Assembly: GCF_030269325.1 (NCBI RefSeq) | Contig: NZ_BSTD01000005.1 | Location: forward strand, 577,391-641,390 | Reading direction: 5' to 3' | DNA: 64,000 nt | From: Amycolatopsis sp. NBRC 101858 | Lineage (GTDB): Bacteria > Actinomycetota > Actinomycetes > Mycobacteriales > Pseudonocardiaceae | Shown here: piece after piece, positions 24,263 to 33,407 of the stretch | How the letters are laid out: each line of letters begins with the position of its first letter | Position numbering within the stretch: position 1 is the first letter of the stretch | Translations under genes and position numbers: made by a program | The notes under the pieces: generated by a model | The model's database searches: none | What the model was told of the DNA's origin: nothing | What the model saw: only the letters and a program-made list of their open reading frames with translations

Positions 24263-25497
24263 TTCGCGGCCTTCTTGCGCTGCCGCCCGACCACGAACAC
24301 GCCGACGATGATCAGGAACACCACCAGCGTGATGATCCAGCCGGTGACGCCGAACGGGTCCTCCTTGGCCGCCGCGGCCGTGGACGTCCCGCTGCTGACG
24401 CTGCCGTCGGGGAGCACGGTCGGCGTGCTGCCCGTGTCGGTCGCGACCGGGGCCTGGTAGCTGATCCGGCCGACCGGCGCGGCGCGGTCGGCCTCCAGTG
24501 CGAAGCCGTAGTCGAGCAGCTTGGCCGCCTGGTCGACGACCTTCGTCGGCTTCTGCTCGGCGCGCAGCATGACGACCGCGAGCCGCTTGCCCTTCTGCTG
24601 CGCCGCGCCGACGTAGGTATGGCGGGCGTCGTCGGTGAAGCCGGTCTTGCCGCCGAGGAAGCCGGGGTAGACGCCGAGCAGCTTGTTGTCGTTGTAGACC
24701 GGGATGGCCGGTTTTCCGCCGGTCGCCGGGATTTCGAAGTTCTTCGTCGAGACGACCTTCGCGAACTCCGGCTGCTTCATCGCGTAGTGGAAGACCAGGC
24801 TCAGGTCGTAGGCCGAGGTCGACATGCCCGGCCCGTCGAGCCCCGACGGCGTCGCGGCGCGCGTGTCGTGCGCGCCGATGCGGGCGGCCAGCGCGTTCAT
24901 CTTGGTGACCGCGGAGTCCACCCCGCCGAGTGCCGTGGCGAACGCGTGCGCGACGTCGTTGCCCGAGTGCATCAGCAGGCCGTGCAGCAGCTGGTCGACG
25001 GTGTACTGCCCGCCGGCGACGAGGCCGACGCAGGTGCACTCCTGCTCGGCGTCCTCCTTCGTCGCGACGAGCACCTGCTGCGGGTTCAGCTGGGTGACCA
25101 CGACGAGCGCGAGCAGCGTCTTGATCAGCGACGCGGGCCGCTCGCGGGCGTGCGGGTCCTTCGCCGCGATCACCGCGCCGGTGTCGAGGTCCTGCACCAC
25201 CCACGACGCCGCGGTGTTGCCGTCCGGCGGGTTGAGCGCGCCGTCCGGGGTGACCAGGCCGCACTCGGCCATCCGCGGGCCGCCGACCGGTTCGGCGGGC
25301 ACGGCCAGCGCCGGCGGGGCCTGCTTGCCCGGCGCGGGCTTCTCCGACGTGTCGACGGGGGCCGGCGGCGCCTGGCGGTTCGCGCACTGGCCCGGCTGCG
25401 GCGCCGCGGCGGCGAGCGCCGGGGTGCTCATGGCCAGGAGGGCGGCGGCGAGCGTCGTCGTGAAGACCTTGAGCGACCGGGAGACAGCGGAGTGCAC
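24259..25497 (-). CDS. Penicillin-binding D-alanyl-D-alanine carboxypeptidase (S11)
   Basis: Trims the last D-Ala from peptidoglycan side chains outside the membrane. The 412-aa protein has a signal peptide (residues about 1-32), a Pro-rich linker, then the serine-peptidase motifs ASLIKT (SxxK), HSGNDVA (SxN) and GGKTGFTD (KTG). A C-terminal membrane anchor (ITLVVFLIIVGVFVVG) and the basic RQRKK end follow. GTG 25497 is the start. The neighbouring SCO4848-like gene is in the same pairing as in Streptomyces. Its end overlaps the convergent HxlR gene by four bases. Confidence 0.93.
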   Translation of the reverse strand: MHSAVSRSLKVFTTTLAAALLAMSTPALAAAAPQPGQCANRQAPPAPVDTSEKPAPGKQAPPALAVPAEPVGGPRMAECGLVTPDGALNPPDGNTAASWVVQDLDTGAVIAAKDPHARERPASLIKTLLALVVVTQLNPQQVLVATKEDAEQECTCVGLVAGGQYTVDQLLHGLLMHSGNDVAHAFATALGGVDSAVTKMNALAARIGAHDTRAATPSGLDGPGMSTSAYDLSLVFHYAMKQPEFAKVVSTKNFEIPATGGKPAIPVYNDNKLLGVYPGFLGGKTGFTDDARHTYVGAAQQKGKRLAVVMLRAEQKPTKVVDQAAKLLDYGFALEADRAAPVGRISYQAPVATDTGSTPTVLPDGSVSSGTSTAAAAKEDPFGVTGWIITLVVFLIIVGVFVVGRQRKKAAN

Positions 25498-25540
25498 CCA
25501 CGCAATCTAGCGCCGAGGCGCGCGTCGCATACTCAGGGGC

Positions 25541-25777
25541 ATGCGCATTTCGCGAGGCACCTCGCTGTTCCTGCTGGCCTTCGGCGTGTGGTCGTGGATC
25601 ATCTGGATCACGTTCGCCAAGAACCTGTGGGCGAGCGACCAGTCCTGGACCCCCGACGGCTCGCCGACCGCGTACTTCGTGGTGCACGCGGTGCTGACGG
25701 TCGTGTCGTTCGTGCTCGGGACGATCATCGGCGTGCTGGGCTGGCGGGCGCTGCGCGCATCCCGCGTCTCCTCCTGA
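25541..25777 (+). CDS. SCO4848-like small membrane protein
   Basis: A 78-aa protein with two membrane helices (LFLLAFGVWSWIIWITFAKN and HAVLTVVSFVLGTIIGVLGW) joined by a short polar loop WASDQSWTPDGSPT. It fits the SCO4848 family of actinobacterial membrane proteins, of unknown role, and lies divergent from the D-Ala-D-Ala carboxypeptidase, the same neighbourhood as in Streptomyces. That pairing suggests a cell-wall role, by inference only. Confidence 0.8.
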   Translation: MRISRGTSLFLLAFGVWSWIIWITFAKNLWASDQSWTPDGSPTAYFVVHAVLTVVSFVLGTIIGVLGWRALRASRVSS

Positions 25778-25840
25778 CTTTGGTCGGTGGCGCGGTCCCC
25801 GGGGCCGGTTTAGGTTGACGCCACTGACTCTGGAGGTGGA

Positions 25841-27241
25841 ATGTCCCGTTTACGCCGAATGGCGGCTCCGCTCGTGCTGGCCGTCGGGGGCGGCCTGTTC
25901 GCCGCGGCACCGGCCGCCGAGGCCGCGCCGGTCGCCTGTGACACGACGAGCACGCCGTACACGTACGTGGTGACCTACCAGCCGGGCACGCGCGCGTCGT
26001 CGGTCGACAAGGAGCTGGCGGCCAAGTGCGGCACGAAGGTGGCGTACTACGGCGAGATCGGCGTCGCGATCGCCACCTCGCGCAACGCGGACTTCCAGCA
26101 GAAGATCGGCGTCTACCGGGCTTATTCGGGCGGAAAGGACGTGGCTTCCCAGGGGGCCGCGGCTTCGGCGCGTTCGCTGGGCGCGGTCCGGACGCTGGAG
26201 GACACGCGCACGTTCGCCGCTTCCGGTGATCTGTCCGCCCAGCAGTGGGACATGAAGGCGATCCACGCGCCGGAGGCGAACAAGAAGTACCAGGGCAGCC
26301 GTTCGGTGACGGTCGGCGTGCTGGACTCGGGCATCGACGCGACGCACCCGGCGCTCAAGGCCGCCGTTTCGCCTTCCGAGTCGGCCGGCTGCATCACGGG
26401 TGCCGCGGACACTTCCCCGGCGTCGTGGGCCCCGACGACGTCCGACCACGGAACGCACGTGGCGGGCACGATCGCGGGCAAGGACCCGGCGGCGGGCTTC
26501 ACCGGCATCGCGCCGGGGGTCAAGCTGGCGTCGGTGAAGGTCGTCAACGACGACGGGTACATCTTCCCGGAGTCGGCGGTCTGCGGGTTCGTGTGGGCGG
26601 CCAAGCACGGCTTCCCGGTGACGAACAACAGCTACTACATCGACCCGGGCATGTTCTTCTGCTCTCGCGAACCGGGCGACGCGGCGGCGTACGAGGCAGT
26701 GCGCCGCGCGATCGAGTTCTCGACGCACCACGGTGTCCTGAACGTGTCGGCGGCGGGCAACTCGGGCTTCGACACGACCGCCCAGACAACGGACCCGAAC
26801 CGCCCGCACCCGGTGGACAAGTCGTGCGGCATCCTCCCGAAGGCGATCGACGGGGTCGTGACGGTGTCGTCGGTGGGGTACGCGGGCACGAAGTCGTCGT
26901 TCAGCAACTACGGCTCCATCGACGTGACTGCCCCGGGCGGCGACTTCTCCCAGCTGCCGCCGTCCGGCGAGGGCCCGTCGTGCCCCCTGTCGACGACGGT
27001 GTTCGGCGGGCTTTACGGCTCGAAGTGCGGCACGTCGATGGCGTCCCCGCACGCGGCGGGGGTCGCGGCCCTGCTGGCTTCGAAGTTCCGCGGGATTCCG
27101 CCGCAGCTGCTGGCCCGGGTGCTGGCGGGAGAGGCGGACCCGGTGAAGTGCGCGGCCGCGGAGACGGCGTGCACGGGACCGGCGAAGAACAACTCGTACT
27201 ACGGCCACGGCCTGGTCAACGCCCTGGACGCGGTCCGCTGA
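25841..27241 (+). CDS. Secreted subtilisin-like serine protease (S8)
   Basis: A 466-aa secreted peptidase. It has a signal peptide (about 1-28, ending AEAA), then a pro-region (YTYVVTYQPGTRASSVDKEL, inhibitor I9-like). The catalytic domain has Asp in GVLDSGIDATHP, His in DHGTHVAGTIAG, Asn in VSAAGNSGF and Ser in GTSMASPHAAGVAALLASK. Several cysteines suggest disulphides. No C-terminal module follows. It is monocistronic; a 140-bp stem-loop begins 18 bases after the stop. Confidence 0.95.
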   Translation: MSRLRRMAAPLVLAVGGGLFAAAPAAEAAPVACDTTSTPYTYVVTYQPGTRASSVDKELAAKCGTKVAYYGEIGVAIATSRNADFQQKIGVYRAYSGGKDVASQGAAASARSLGAVRTLEDTRTFAASGDLSAQQWDMKAIHAPEANKKYQGSRSVTVGVLDSGIDATHPALKAAVSPSESAGCITGAADTSPASWAPTTSDHGTHVAGTIAGKDPAAGFTGIAPGVKLASVKVVNDDGYIFPESAVCGFVWAAKHGFPVTNNSYYIDPGMFFCSREPGDAAAYEAVRRAIEFSTHHGVLNVSAAGNSGFDTTAQTTDPNRPHPVDKSCGILPKAIDGVVTVSSVGYAGTKSSFSNYGSIDVTAPGGDFSQLPPSGEGPSCPLSTTVFGGLYGSKCGTSMASPHAAGVAALLASKFRGIPPQLLARVLAGEADPVKCAAAETACTGPAKNNSYYGHGLVNALDAVR

Positions 27242-27258
27242 CTCCCGACAAAGGAGCA

Positions 27259-27398
27259 GGGTGGTCATCCCGTCGCCTGAGGCCGTGAAATCACTTTGAG
27301 CCGGGCCCGCAACCCACAGTGCAACGCGAGACAGCGACGCAAGCTTGCGGGCCCGGCTCAAAGTGATAGGCCTCGTCCAGGCGACGGGATGACCACCC
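27259..27398. repeat. 140-bp composite inverted repeat (stem-loop or MITE-like)
   Basis: Two arms pair almost completely: 27259-27279 with 27378-27398 (21 of 21), 27280-27284 with 27369-27373 (5 of 5), and 27291-27312 with 27345-27366 (22 of 22). Small internal loops interrupt the stem and a 32-base loop sits at the centre. It lies between the convergent protease and sdh genes. It could be a terminator, a structured RNA or a miniature mobile element; no target duplication is obvious. Confidence 0.8.
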
Positions 27399-27563
27399 AG
27401 CGGCCCACCTCTCAGAAGTGAGAGGACAGCGAGACGGCCGGCCATCCCGGAGCCTGCCCGTCCGGCGAGGACATGCTTTGCTCTGTAGCGCGAAGGGAAG
27501 CAGGTCTGGTGACCTCGTGGTCGGCTTGCGCTGCCGGCCGGCGGTTGCTTACCTCTCCGGCGA

Positions 27564-27605
27564 ACCGAAGGGCCCTCCGGCATAGTCGCCGGAGGGCCCT
27601 TCGGT
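27564..27605. terminator. Terminator of the sdh operon
   Basis: A perfect 17-bp stem (ACCGAAGGGCCCTCCGG with CCGGAGGGCCCTTCGGT) around an 8-base loop, 14 bases beyond the sdhB stop. The gap between this and the stem-loop at 27259-27398 shows nothing else recognisable. Confidence 0.8.
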
Positions 27606-27618
27606 GTTGCTGAACGCG

Positions 27619-28389
27619 TCAGACGCGCTTGAAGAGCAGTGCTCGCTTCACTTCCTGGATCGCCTTGGTCACCTGGATCCCGCGCGGGCAGGCGTCCGTG
27701 CAGTTGAACGTCGTCCGGCAGCGCCAGACACCCTCGCCGTCGTTCAGGATGTCCAGGCGCTCCTCGGCTCCCTCATCTCGGGAGTCGAAGATGAAGCGGT
27801 GCGCGTTCACGATCGCCGCCGGGCCGAAGTACGAGCCGTCGTTCCAGTACACCGGGCACGACGAAGTGCAGCACGCACACAGGATGCACTTGGTCGTGTC
27901 GTCGAACCGGTCGCGGTCCGCCTGGGACTGGATCCGCTCGCGGGTCGGCTCGTTCCCGTAGGTGATCAAGTACGGCTTGATCGCCCGGTACGCCTCGAAG
28001 AACGGGTCCATGTCGACGTACAGGTCCTTCAACGTCGTCAGGCCCTTGATCGGGGCGATCGTGATCGTGGTCTTCTTGCCGCCCGATTCCAGCAGGTCCT
28101 TCATCAGGACCTTGCACGCCAGGCGGTTGATGCCGTTGATCTGCATCGCGTCGGACCCGCACACGCCGTGGGCGCACGAACGGCGGAACGAGAACGTGCC
28201 GTCGATGTAGTCCTTGACGTAGAACAGCAGGTTCAGCAGCCGGTCGGTGCGCTGCGCCGGGACGTCGTAGGACTCCCAGTGCGGCTCCGAATCCACCTCG
28301 GGGTTGAACCGCAGGATCTTCAGCGTGACCGTGATCGGGGTGTGCTCGTCGGACGCGGAAGACGAAGGAGCTTCGGCAATGGCAGTCAT
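27619..28389 (-). CDS. sdhB: Succinate dehydrogenase iron-sulphur subunit
   Basis: Carries electrons from FAD in SdhA to the membrane quinone site (complex II). The 256-aa protein has the 2Fe-2S cysteines in RRSCAHGVCGSDAM and LACKVLM, then CILCACCTSSCP and CTDACPRGI for the 4Fe-4S and 3Fe-4S clusters. The ATG at 28389 shares one base with the sdhA stop (TGATG). It is the last gene of sdhCDAB. Confidence 0.97.
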   Translation of the reverse strand: MTAIAEAPSSSASDEHTPITVTLKILRFNPEVDSEPHWESYDVPAQRTDRLLNLLFYVKDYIDGTFSFRRSCAHGVCGSDAMQINGINRLACKVLMKDLLESGGKKTTITIAPIKGLTTLKDLYVDMDPFFEAYRAIKPYLITYGNEPTRERIQSQADRDRFDDTTKCILCACCTSSCPVYWNDGSYFGPAAIVNAHRFIFDSRDEGAEERLDILNDGEGVWRCRTTFNCTDACPRGIQVTKAIQEVKRALLFKRV

Positions 28390-30143
28390 CAGTACTTCCG
28401 CTCCATCGGTTCGTAGCGGGTGAAGGTAACCGGCTTGTAGTCGAGCCGGATGTCGGACGCCAGGCCGGTGCCCTGCTTGTACGCCATGGTGTGCCGCATG
28501 AAGTTCGTGTCGTCGCGGGTCGGGTAGTCCTCGCGGGCGTGGCCGCCGCGGGACTCCTTGCGCGCGATCGCGCCGACGATCAGCACCTCGGCCAGCTCCA
28601 GCAGGAAGCCCAGCTCGACGGCTTCGAGCAGGTCGGTGTTGTACCGCTTGCCCTTGTCCGCCACGGTGATCCGCTCGTACCGGGCCTTCAGCGCCTGGAT
28701 GTCGGTCAGCGCCTGCTTCAGCGTGTCTTCGGTCCGGTACACCGACGCGTGCGAGTCCATCGTCTGCTGCATTTCCTTGCGGATGTCGGCGACGCGCTCG
28801 TCGCCGTGCTCCGACAGCAGGCCGGCCAGCTGCTCCTCGACCAGCGTGGTCGGGTTGTCGGGCAGCTCGACGTGCTCGTGCGCCAGCGCGTACTCCGCGG
28901 CCGCGATGCCGGCGCGGCGGCCGAACACGTTGATGTCCAGCAGCGAGTTCGTGCCCAGGCGGTTCGAGCCGTGCACGGACACGCACGCGACCTCGCCTGC
29001 GGCGTACAGGCCCGGGATGACGTTCTCGTTGTCCCGCAGCGCTTCGCCGTGGATGTTGGTCGGGATGCCGCCCATCACGTAGTGGCAGGTCGGGAACACC
29101 GGCACCGGCTCCTTGACCGGGTCGACGCCCAAGTAGGTCCGGGAGAACTCCATGATGTCCGGGAGCTTCGCGTTCAGCGTCTCCTCGGGGATGTGCGTGA
29201 CGTCCAGGACGACGTAGTCCTTGTTCGGCCCGCACCCGCGCCCCTGCAGCACTTCCTGCACCATCGACCGCGCCACGATGTCGCGCGGCGCGAGGTCCTT
29301 GATGGTGGGGGCGTAGCGCTCCATGAACCGCTCGCCGGACGCGTTGCGCAGGATCCCGCCCTCGCCGCGGACGGCTTCGGAGATCAGGATGCCCAGGCCC
29401 GCGAGGCCGGTCGGGTGGAACTGGAAGAACTCCATGTCCTCCAGCGGCAGGCCCTTGCGGAAGATGATGCCGAGGCCGTCGCCGGTGAGGGTGTGCGCGT
29501 TCGACGTCGTCTTGAAGATCTTGCCCGCGCCGCCGGTGGCCATCACGATCGACTTCGCCTGGAAGACGTGCAGCTCGCCGGTGGCCAGCTCGTAGGCGAC
29601 GACGCCGGAGGCGACCGGGTTGCCGTTCTCGTCCGGGCTGGTGACCAGGTCGAGCACGTAGAACTCGTTGAAGAACTCCGTGCCGTACTTGACGCAGTTC
29701 TGGTACAGCGTCTGCAGGATCATGTGCCCGGTGCGGTCCGCGGCGTAGCAGGCGCGGCGCACCGCGGCCTTGCCGTGGTCACGCGTGTGCCCGCCGAAGC
29801 GGCGCTGGTCGATCTTGCCCTCGGGCGTGCGGTTGAACGGCAGGCCCATCTTCTCGAGGTCGAGGACCGCGTCGATGGCCTCCTTCGCCATGATCTCCGC
29901 GGCGTCCTGGTCGACCAGGTAGTCGCCGCCCTTGATCGTGTCGAAGGTGTGCCACTCCCAGTTGTCCTCTTCGACGTTCGCCAGCGCGGCGCACATGCCG
30001 CCCTGGGCCGCGCCGGTGTGGGACCGGGTCGGGTAGAGCTTGGTGAGGACCGCCGTGCGGGTGCGCTGGCCGGACTCGATGGCCGCGCGCATCCCGGCGC
30101 CGCCGGCGCCGACGATCACCACGTCGTACTTGTGGAACTGCAT
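28389..30143 (-). CDS. sdhA: Succinate dehydrogenase flavoprotein subunit
   Basis: Oxidises succinate to fumarate with covalently bound FAD. The 584-aa protein begins HKYDVVIVGAGGAGMRAA (FAD-binding), has the flavinylation site SHTGAAQGGM (His at about 41), and the substrate residues in RRFGGHTRDHGKA and HPTGLAGLG, with the C-terminal YKPVTFTRYEPMERKY. It sits between sdhD and sdhB in one operon; the start is ATG 30143. Confidence 0.98.
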   Translation of the reverse strand: MQFHKYDVVIVGAGGAGMRAAIESGQRTRTAVLTKLYPTRSHTGAAQGGMCAALANVEEDNWEWHTFDTIKGGDYLVDQDAAEIMAKEAIDAVLDLEKMGLPFNRTPEGKIDQRRFGGHTRDHGKAAVRRACYAADRTGHMILQTLYQNCVKYGTEFFNEFYVLDLVTSPDENGNPVASGVVAYELATGELHVFQAKSIVMATGGAGKIFKTTSNAHTLTGDGLGIIFRKGLPLEDMEFFQFHPTGLAGLGILISEAVRGEGGILRNASGERFMERYAPTIKDLAPRDIVARSMVQEVLQGRGCGPNKDYVVLDVTHIPEETLNAKLPDIMEFSRTYLGVDPVKEPVPVFPTCHYVMGGIPTNIHGEALRDNENVIPGLYAAGEVACVSVHGSNRLGTNSLLDINVFGRRAGIAAAEYALAHEHVELPDNPTTLVEEQLAGLLSEHGDERVADIRKEMQQTMDSHASVYRTEDTLKQALTDIQALKARYERITVADKGKRYNTDLLEAVELGFLLELAEVLIVGAIARKESRGGHAREDYPTRDDTNFMRHTMAYKQGTGLASDIRLDYKPVTFTRYEPMERKY

Positions 30144-30161
30144 GGTGGGAGGTCTCCGGGG

Positions 30162-30575
30162 TCAGTTCGCGGGCATGTTCGGGTCGAAGGTGAAGATCAC
30201 CATCGTGCCGACGGCCAGGATCAGCACCATCGAGACGTAGAGCAGGATCTTCAGCCAGAACCGCGTGCTGTCCTTGCGCGCGTAGTCGTCGATGATGGTG
30301 CGCAGGCCGTTGCCGCCGTGGATCTCGGCCAGCCAGAGCATGGCCAGGTCCCAGAACTGCCAGAACGGCGAGGCCCAGCGGCCGGCGACGAAGCCCCAGT
30401 TGATCCGGTGCACACCGCCGTCGAGGATGTTCATGATCAGCAGGTGGCCGAGCACCAGGATGATCAGGGCGAGGCCGGAGATCCGCATGAACAGCCAGCT
30501 GTAGAGCTCGAAGTTGCTGCGGCGGGCGGCGGGGCGCTTCGGCGCGCGGGGGTTCGCGAGGGCGAGGTCGGCCAT
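30162..30575 (-). CDS. sdhD: Succinate dehydrogenase membrane anchor subunit
   Basis: Membrane anchor of complex II. The 137-aa protein has three hydrophobic helices: FMRISGLALIILVLGHLLIM with the haem-ligand type histidine, WQFWDLAMLWLAEIHGGNGL, and LKILLYVSMVLILAVGTMVI. The N-terminal RRSNFELYSWLFMRISG is typical. It begins one base after the sdhC stop and is followed 18 bases later by sdhA. Confidence 0.92.
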   Translation of the reverse strand: MADLALANPRAPKRPAARRSNFELYSWLFMRISGLALIILVLGHLLIMNILDGGVHRINWGFVAGRWASPFWQFWDLAMLWLAEIHGGNGLRTIIDDYARKDSTRFWLKILLYVSMVLILAVGTMVIFTFDPNMPAN

Positions 30576-30576
30576 G

Positions 30577-31020
30577 TCAGTTACCCCCGAAGAGCGTTTC
30601 GACGGTGCGCTTCAGCATGAAGAAGGCACCGGGGACCATCACGACGACCCAGACCACGCCGATCACCCAGAGCATGGCCTTCTGCAGCTTCGGGCCCTTC
30701 GACCAGAAGTCGACCAGCATGACGCGGATGCCGTTCAGCGCGTGGAAGAGGACCGCGCCGACCAGGCCCACCTCGAGGAGGTTGACGATCGGGGTCTTGT
30801 AGGTCTCGATGACCTGGTCGTAGGTGTTCGGCGACACGCGTACCAGCGCGGTGTCGAGCACGTGCACGAACAGGAAGAAGAATGTGAGCACGCCGGTGAT
30901 GCGGTGCAGCACCCAGGACCACATGCCGGGGTCGCCCCGGTAGAAGGTCCCCTGCCGGCGTGAGGCACCCGCCCGATCGCTCGCTCCTGCCTCAGTGGCA
31001 GTGCTCGCCGTGGTGGACAT
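30577..31020 (-). CDS. sdhC: Succinate dehydrogenase cytochrome b556 subunit
   Basis: First gene of the sdh operon, encoding the quinone- and haem-binding membrane subunit of complex II (147 aa). The family signature FYRGDPGMWSWVLHRITGVL is at residues 26-45, followed by FFFLFVHVLDTALVR with the haem histidine and two further helices (FHALNGIRVMLVD, AMLWVIGVVWVVVMVPG). The N-terminal 25 residues are polar and probably disordered. Confidence 0.94.
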   Translation of the reverse strand: MSTTASTATEAGASDRAGASRRQGTFYRGDPGMWSWVLHRITGVLTFFFLFVHVLDTALVRVSPNTYDQVIETYKTPIVNLLEVGLVGAVLFHALNGIRVMLVDFWSKGPKLQKAMLWVIGVVWVVVMVPGAFFMLKRTVETLFGGN

Positions 31021-31415
31021 CGGTGAACGGCCTCCAACGTCTGACTGTGCGCCCGGTGGCCGGTGAGGTCCGCAGTCGCTCCGGAACGGACGAGCATGCC
31101 GAGATCAACGTCATCGAGCCTGGATGAATCGGATGCTAGACCCGCACCCGGCAAGCGGCTCACCTCCGGGTTCCCCTCTGTGATGGACCAGACACCGGTA
31201 CTCCCGTACCGCCACCCGGCGGTGTGGCGCAGCACACTCGGCGGTGTGGCGCCCGGGCTCGCCGCGGTCACTGGAGATCTGACCTCTTCGCCATCTGATA
31301 TCTGATGCACTAGACCAATAGGCTGGTGTGACCGGTTTGTTGTTGACCAACAGTCGAGTCATTCCTACTGTCGCTGCCACATACATCGGATCTCTCACGA
31401 TGGGGTGACGTTCTG
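31021..31415. other. sdh promoter region with direct repeats
   Basis: No gene is seen. The 14-base CGGCGGTGTGGCGC occurs twice, at 31217-31230 and 31239-31252, exactly 22 bases apart (two helical turns), as expected for a regulator binding side by side. TGTTGACCAACA at about 31340-31351 is an inverted repeat nearer the alpha-galactosidase start. Either could control the divergent sdh or alpha-galactosidase genes. Confidence 0.45.
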
Positions 31416-33407
31416 GTGCGACGACTCGGCTTGGTGATCGCCGTCGCGGTACTGCTCCCCGTGGCGGTGGTCACGCCCGCCCGGGCACTGCCGGACGGGC
31501 TGGCGCTGACCCCGCCGATGGGCTTCAACAACTGGAACACCACCGGCTGCGCGGTCGACGAGCGGATCATCCGCGACACCGCGGACATCTTCGTCGCCCA
31601 GGGCCTGAAGGCCGCCGGCTACCAGTACGTCAACGTCGACGACTGCTGGGCCGAGCCGGCACGCGACGCCGAAGGCCGGATGCAGGCGAACAAGGCGCGG
31701 TTCCCGAACGGGATCAAGGCGCTGGCCGACTACGTCCACTCGAAGGGCCTCAAGTTCGGCATCTACACCAGTGCGGGCACGCTGACCTGCGCGAAGACCC
31801 AGCCCGGCGCGCTCGACCACGAGGAGGTCGACGCGCAGACGTTCGCGGACTGGGGCGTCGACTACCTCAAGTACGACAACTGCAACAACGAGGGACGGCC
31901 CGCGCTCGAGCGCTACACGAAGATGCGCGACGCACTGGCGAAGACCGGTCGCCCGATCGTGTACTCGCTCTGCGAGTGGGGCGAGAACAAGCCGTGGGAG
32001 TGGGGTGCGGACGTCGGGCACCTGTGGCGCACCACCGGTGACATCAAGGACAACTGGGCGAAGATGGTCCAGATCCTCAAGGCGAACGCACCGCTCGCGC
32101 CGTATGCCGGTCCGGGCCACTGGAACGATCCCGACATGCTCGAGGTCGGCAACGGCGGCATGACAACCGCGGAGTACCAGTCCCACTTCTCGTTGTGGGC
32201 CGTGATGGCCGCCCCGCTGCTGATCGGCGCCGACCTGCGCAAGGTGTCGCCGGCGAACTTCGACGTCCTGCGCAACGCCGAGGTCATCGCCCTCGACCAG
32301 GACCGCCGCGGGGTCCAGGCGCGCGTGCTGTCCAACCAGGACGGTCACTGGGTCTTCGCCAAGCCCCTCGCGAACGGCGACGTCGCGGTCGCGCTCTTCA
32401 ACGAAACGACCTCCAGCGCGCCGATCGGCACCACCGCGGCCGCCGTCGGCCTCCCGAAGGCCGCCGGGTACTCCGCCCGCGACCTCTGGGCCCACCGCGA
32501 CCTGCAGACCGCCGGCCGGATCTCGGCGGTCGTCCCGCCGCACGCGACGGTCGTGTACCGGGTCCACGCGGGTGGCTCCTGGCTGCGGAACGCGCCGCTC
32601 GTGAGCACCGGTGTCGAGCTGACGGCGCCGGTGCCCGGCGTGCCGGGCGAGATCACTCCCGCCGGGAAGCCGTTCGAGGTCACGGTGTCCGCGACCGACG
32701 AGGCCCGGGTCCCGGTGTTCGACCCGCGCGTCACGCTGACCGCGCCGGCCGGCTGGCGCGTCGAACAGCTGTCCCGGCCGCGGGCGTTCGTGCTCGGCAC
32801 CGGCGACCGGGCTGCGGCACGCTGGCGGGTCACCCCACCGGCCGGCACCGAAGGGACGACGGCGGTGCTGCACGGCGGCGTCACCTACCGCACGATCGGG
32901 TTCGGCCGGGTGGACTGGGCCGGTGACCAGCAGCTGACCGTGCCCGCGGCGCCACCCGGCGGCCCGGCCTGGGCCAGTGACCTGCGCTGGGCGGCGGAGA
33001 AGAACGGCTACGGCCCGGTCGAGCGCGACATGTCCAACGGCAGCATCCCGGCGGGCGACGGCAAGCCCCTGACGATCAACGGCGCCGTCTACGCCAAGGG
33101 TCTCGGCGCCCACGCCCCGAGCGAGGTCGTCTTCTACCTGGGCGGCCGCTGCACGGCGTTCACCGCGGACGTCGGCGTCGACGACGAACGCGAGGCGACG
33201 AACAAGCAGGGCTCGGCGACGTTCGAGGTCTACGCGGACGGCTCCCGGGTCGCCGCGACCGGCGTCCGGACGTGGCAGGACCCGGCGCTCCCGCTGGCGG
33301 CGGACCTCCACGGCGCCCGGTACCTGCGGTTGGTGATCACCGACGGCGGTGACGGCAACTCCTACGACCGCAGCGACTGGGCCGCGGCGCGGCTCACCTG
33401 CGCCTGA
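31416..33407 (+). CDS. Secreted alpha-galactosidase, GH27 with NPCBM domain
   Basis: Removes terminal alpha-galactose from plant oligosaccharides outside the cell. The 663-aa product has a signal peptide (about 1-25), then a GH27 barrel from PPMGFNNWNTTGC. The nucleophile is Asp in DYLKYDNCNNEG, and the acid/base is Asp in WRTTGDIKDNW. DDCWAEPARD and GHWNDPDMLEVG are also family motifs. A beta domain and an Ig-like segment follow (about 390-500). The last 150 residues are an NPCBM carbohydrate-binding module (YAKGLGAHAPSEVVFYLGG). Start GTG 31416. It is monocistronic. Confidence 0.94.
   Translation: MRRLGLVIAVAVLLPVAVVTPARALPDGLALTPPMGFNNWNTTGCAVDERIIRDTADIFVAQGLKAAGYQYVNVDDCWAEPARDAEGRMQANKARFPNGIKALADYVHSKGLKFGIYTSAGTLTCAKTQPGALDHEEVDAQTFADWGVDYLKYDNCNNEGRPALERYTKMRDALAKTGRPIVYSLCEWGENKPWEWGADVGHLWRTTGDIKDNWAKMVQILKANAPLAPYAGPGHWNDPDMLEVGNGGMTTAEYQSHFSLWAVMAAPLLIGADLRKVSPANFDVLRNAEVIALDQDRRGVQARVLSNQDGHWVFAKPLANGDVAVALFNETTSSAPIGTTAAAVGLPKAAGYSARDLWAHRDLQTAGRISAVVPPHATVVYRVHAGGSWLRNAPLVSTGVELTAPVPGVPGEITPAGKPFEVTVSATDEARVPVFDPRVTLTAPAGWRVEQLSRPRAFVLGTGDRAAARWRVTPPAGTEGTTAVLHGGVTYRTIGFGRVDWAGDQQLTVPAAPPGGPAWASDLRWAAEKNGYGPVERDMSNGSIPAGDGKPLTINGAVYAKGLGAHAPSEVVFYLGGRCTAFTADVGVDDEREATNKQGSATFEVYADGSRVAATGVRTWQDPALPLAADLHGARYLRLVITDGGDGNSYDRSDWAAARLTCA

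Noticed and set aside
28491..30620. Very long plus-strand frame opposite sdhA and sdhD
   Set aside because: Same codon-bias shadow effect; composition is not protein-like and the sdh genes explain the DNA.
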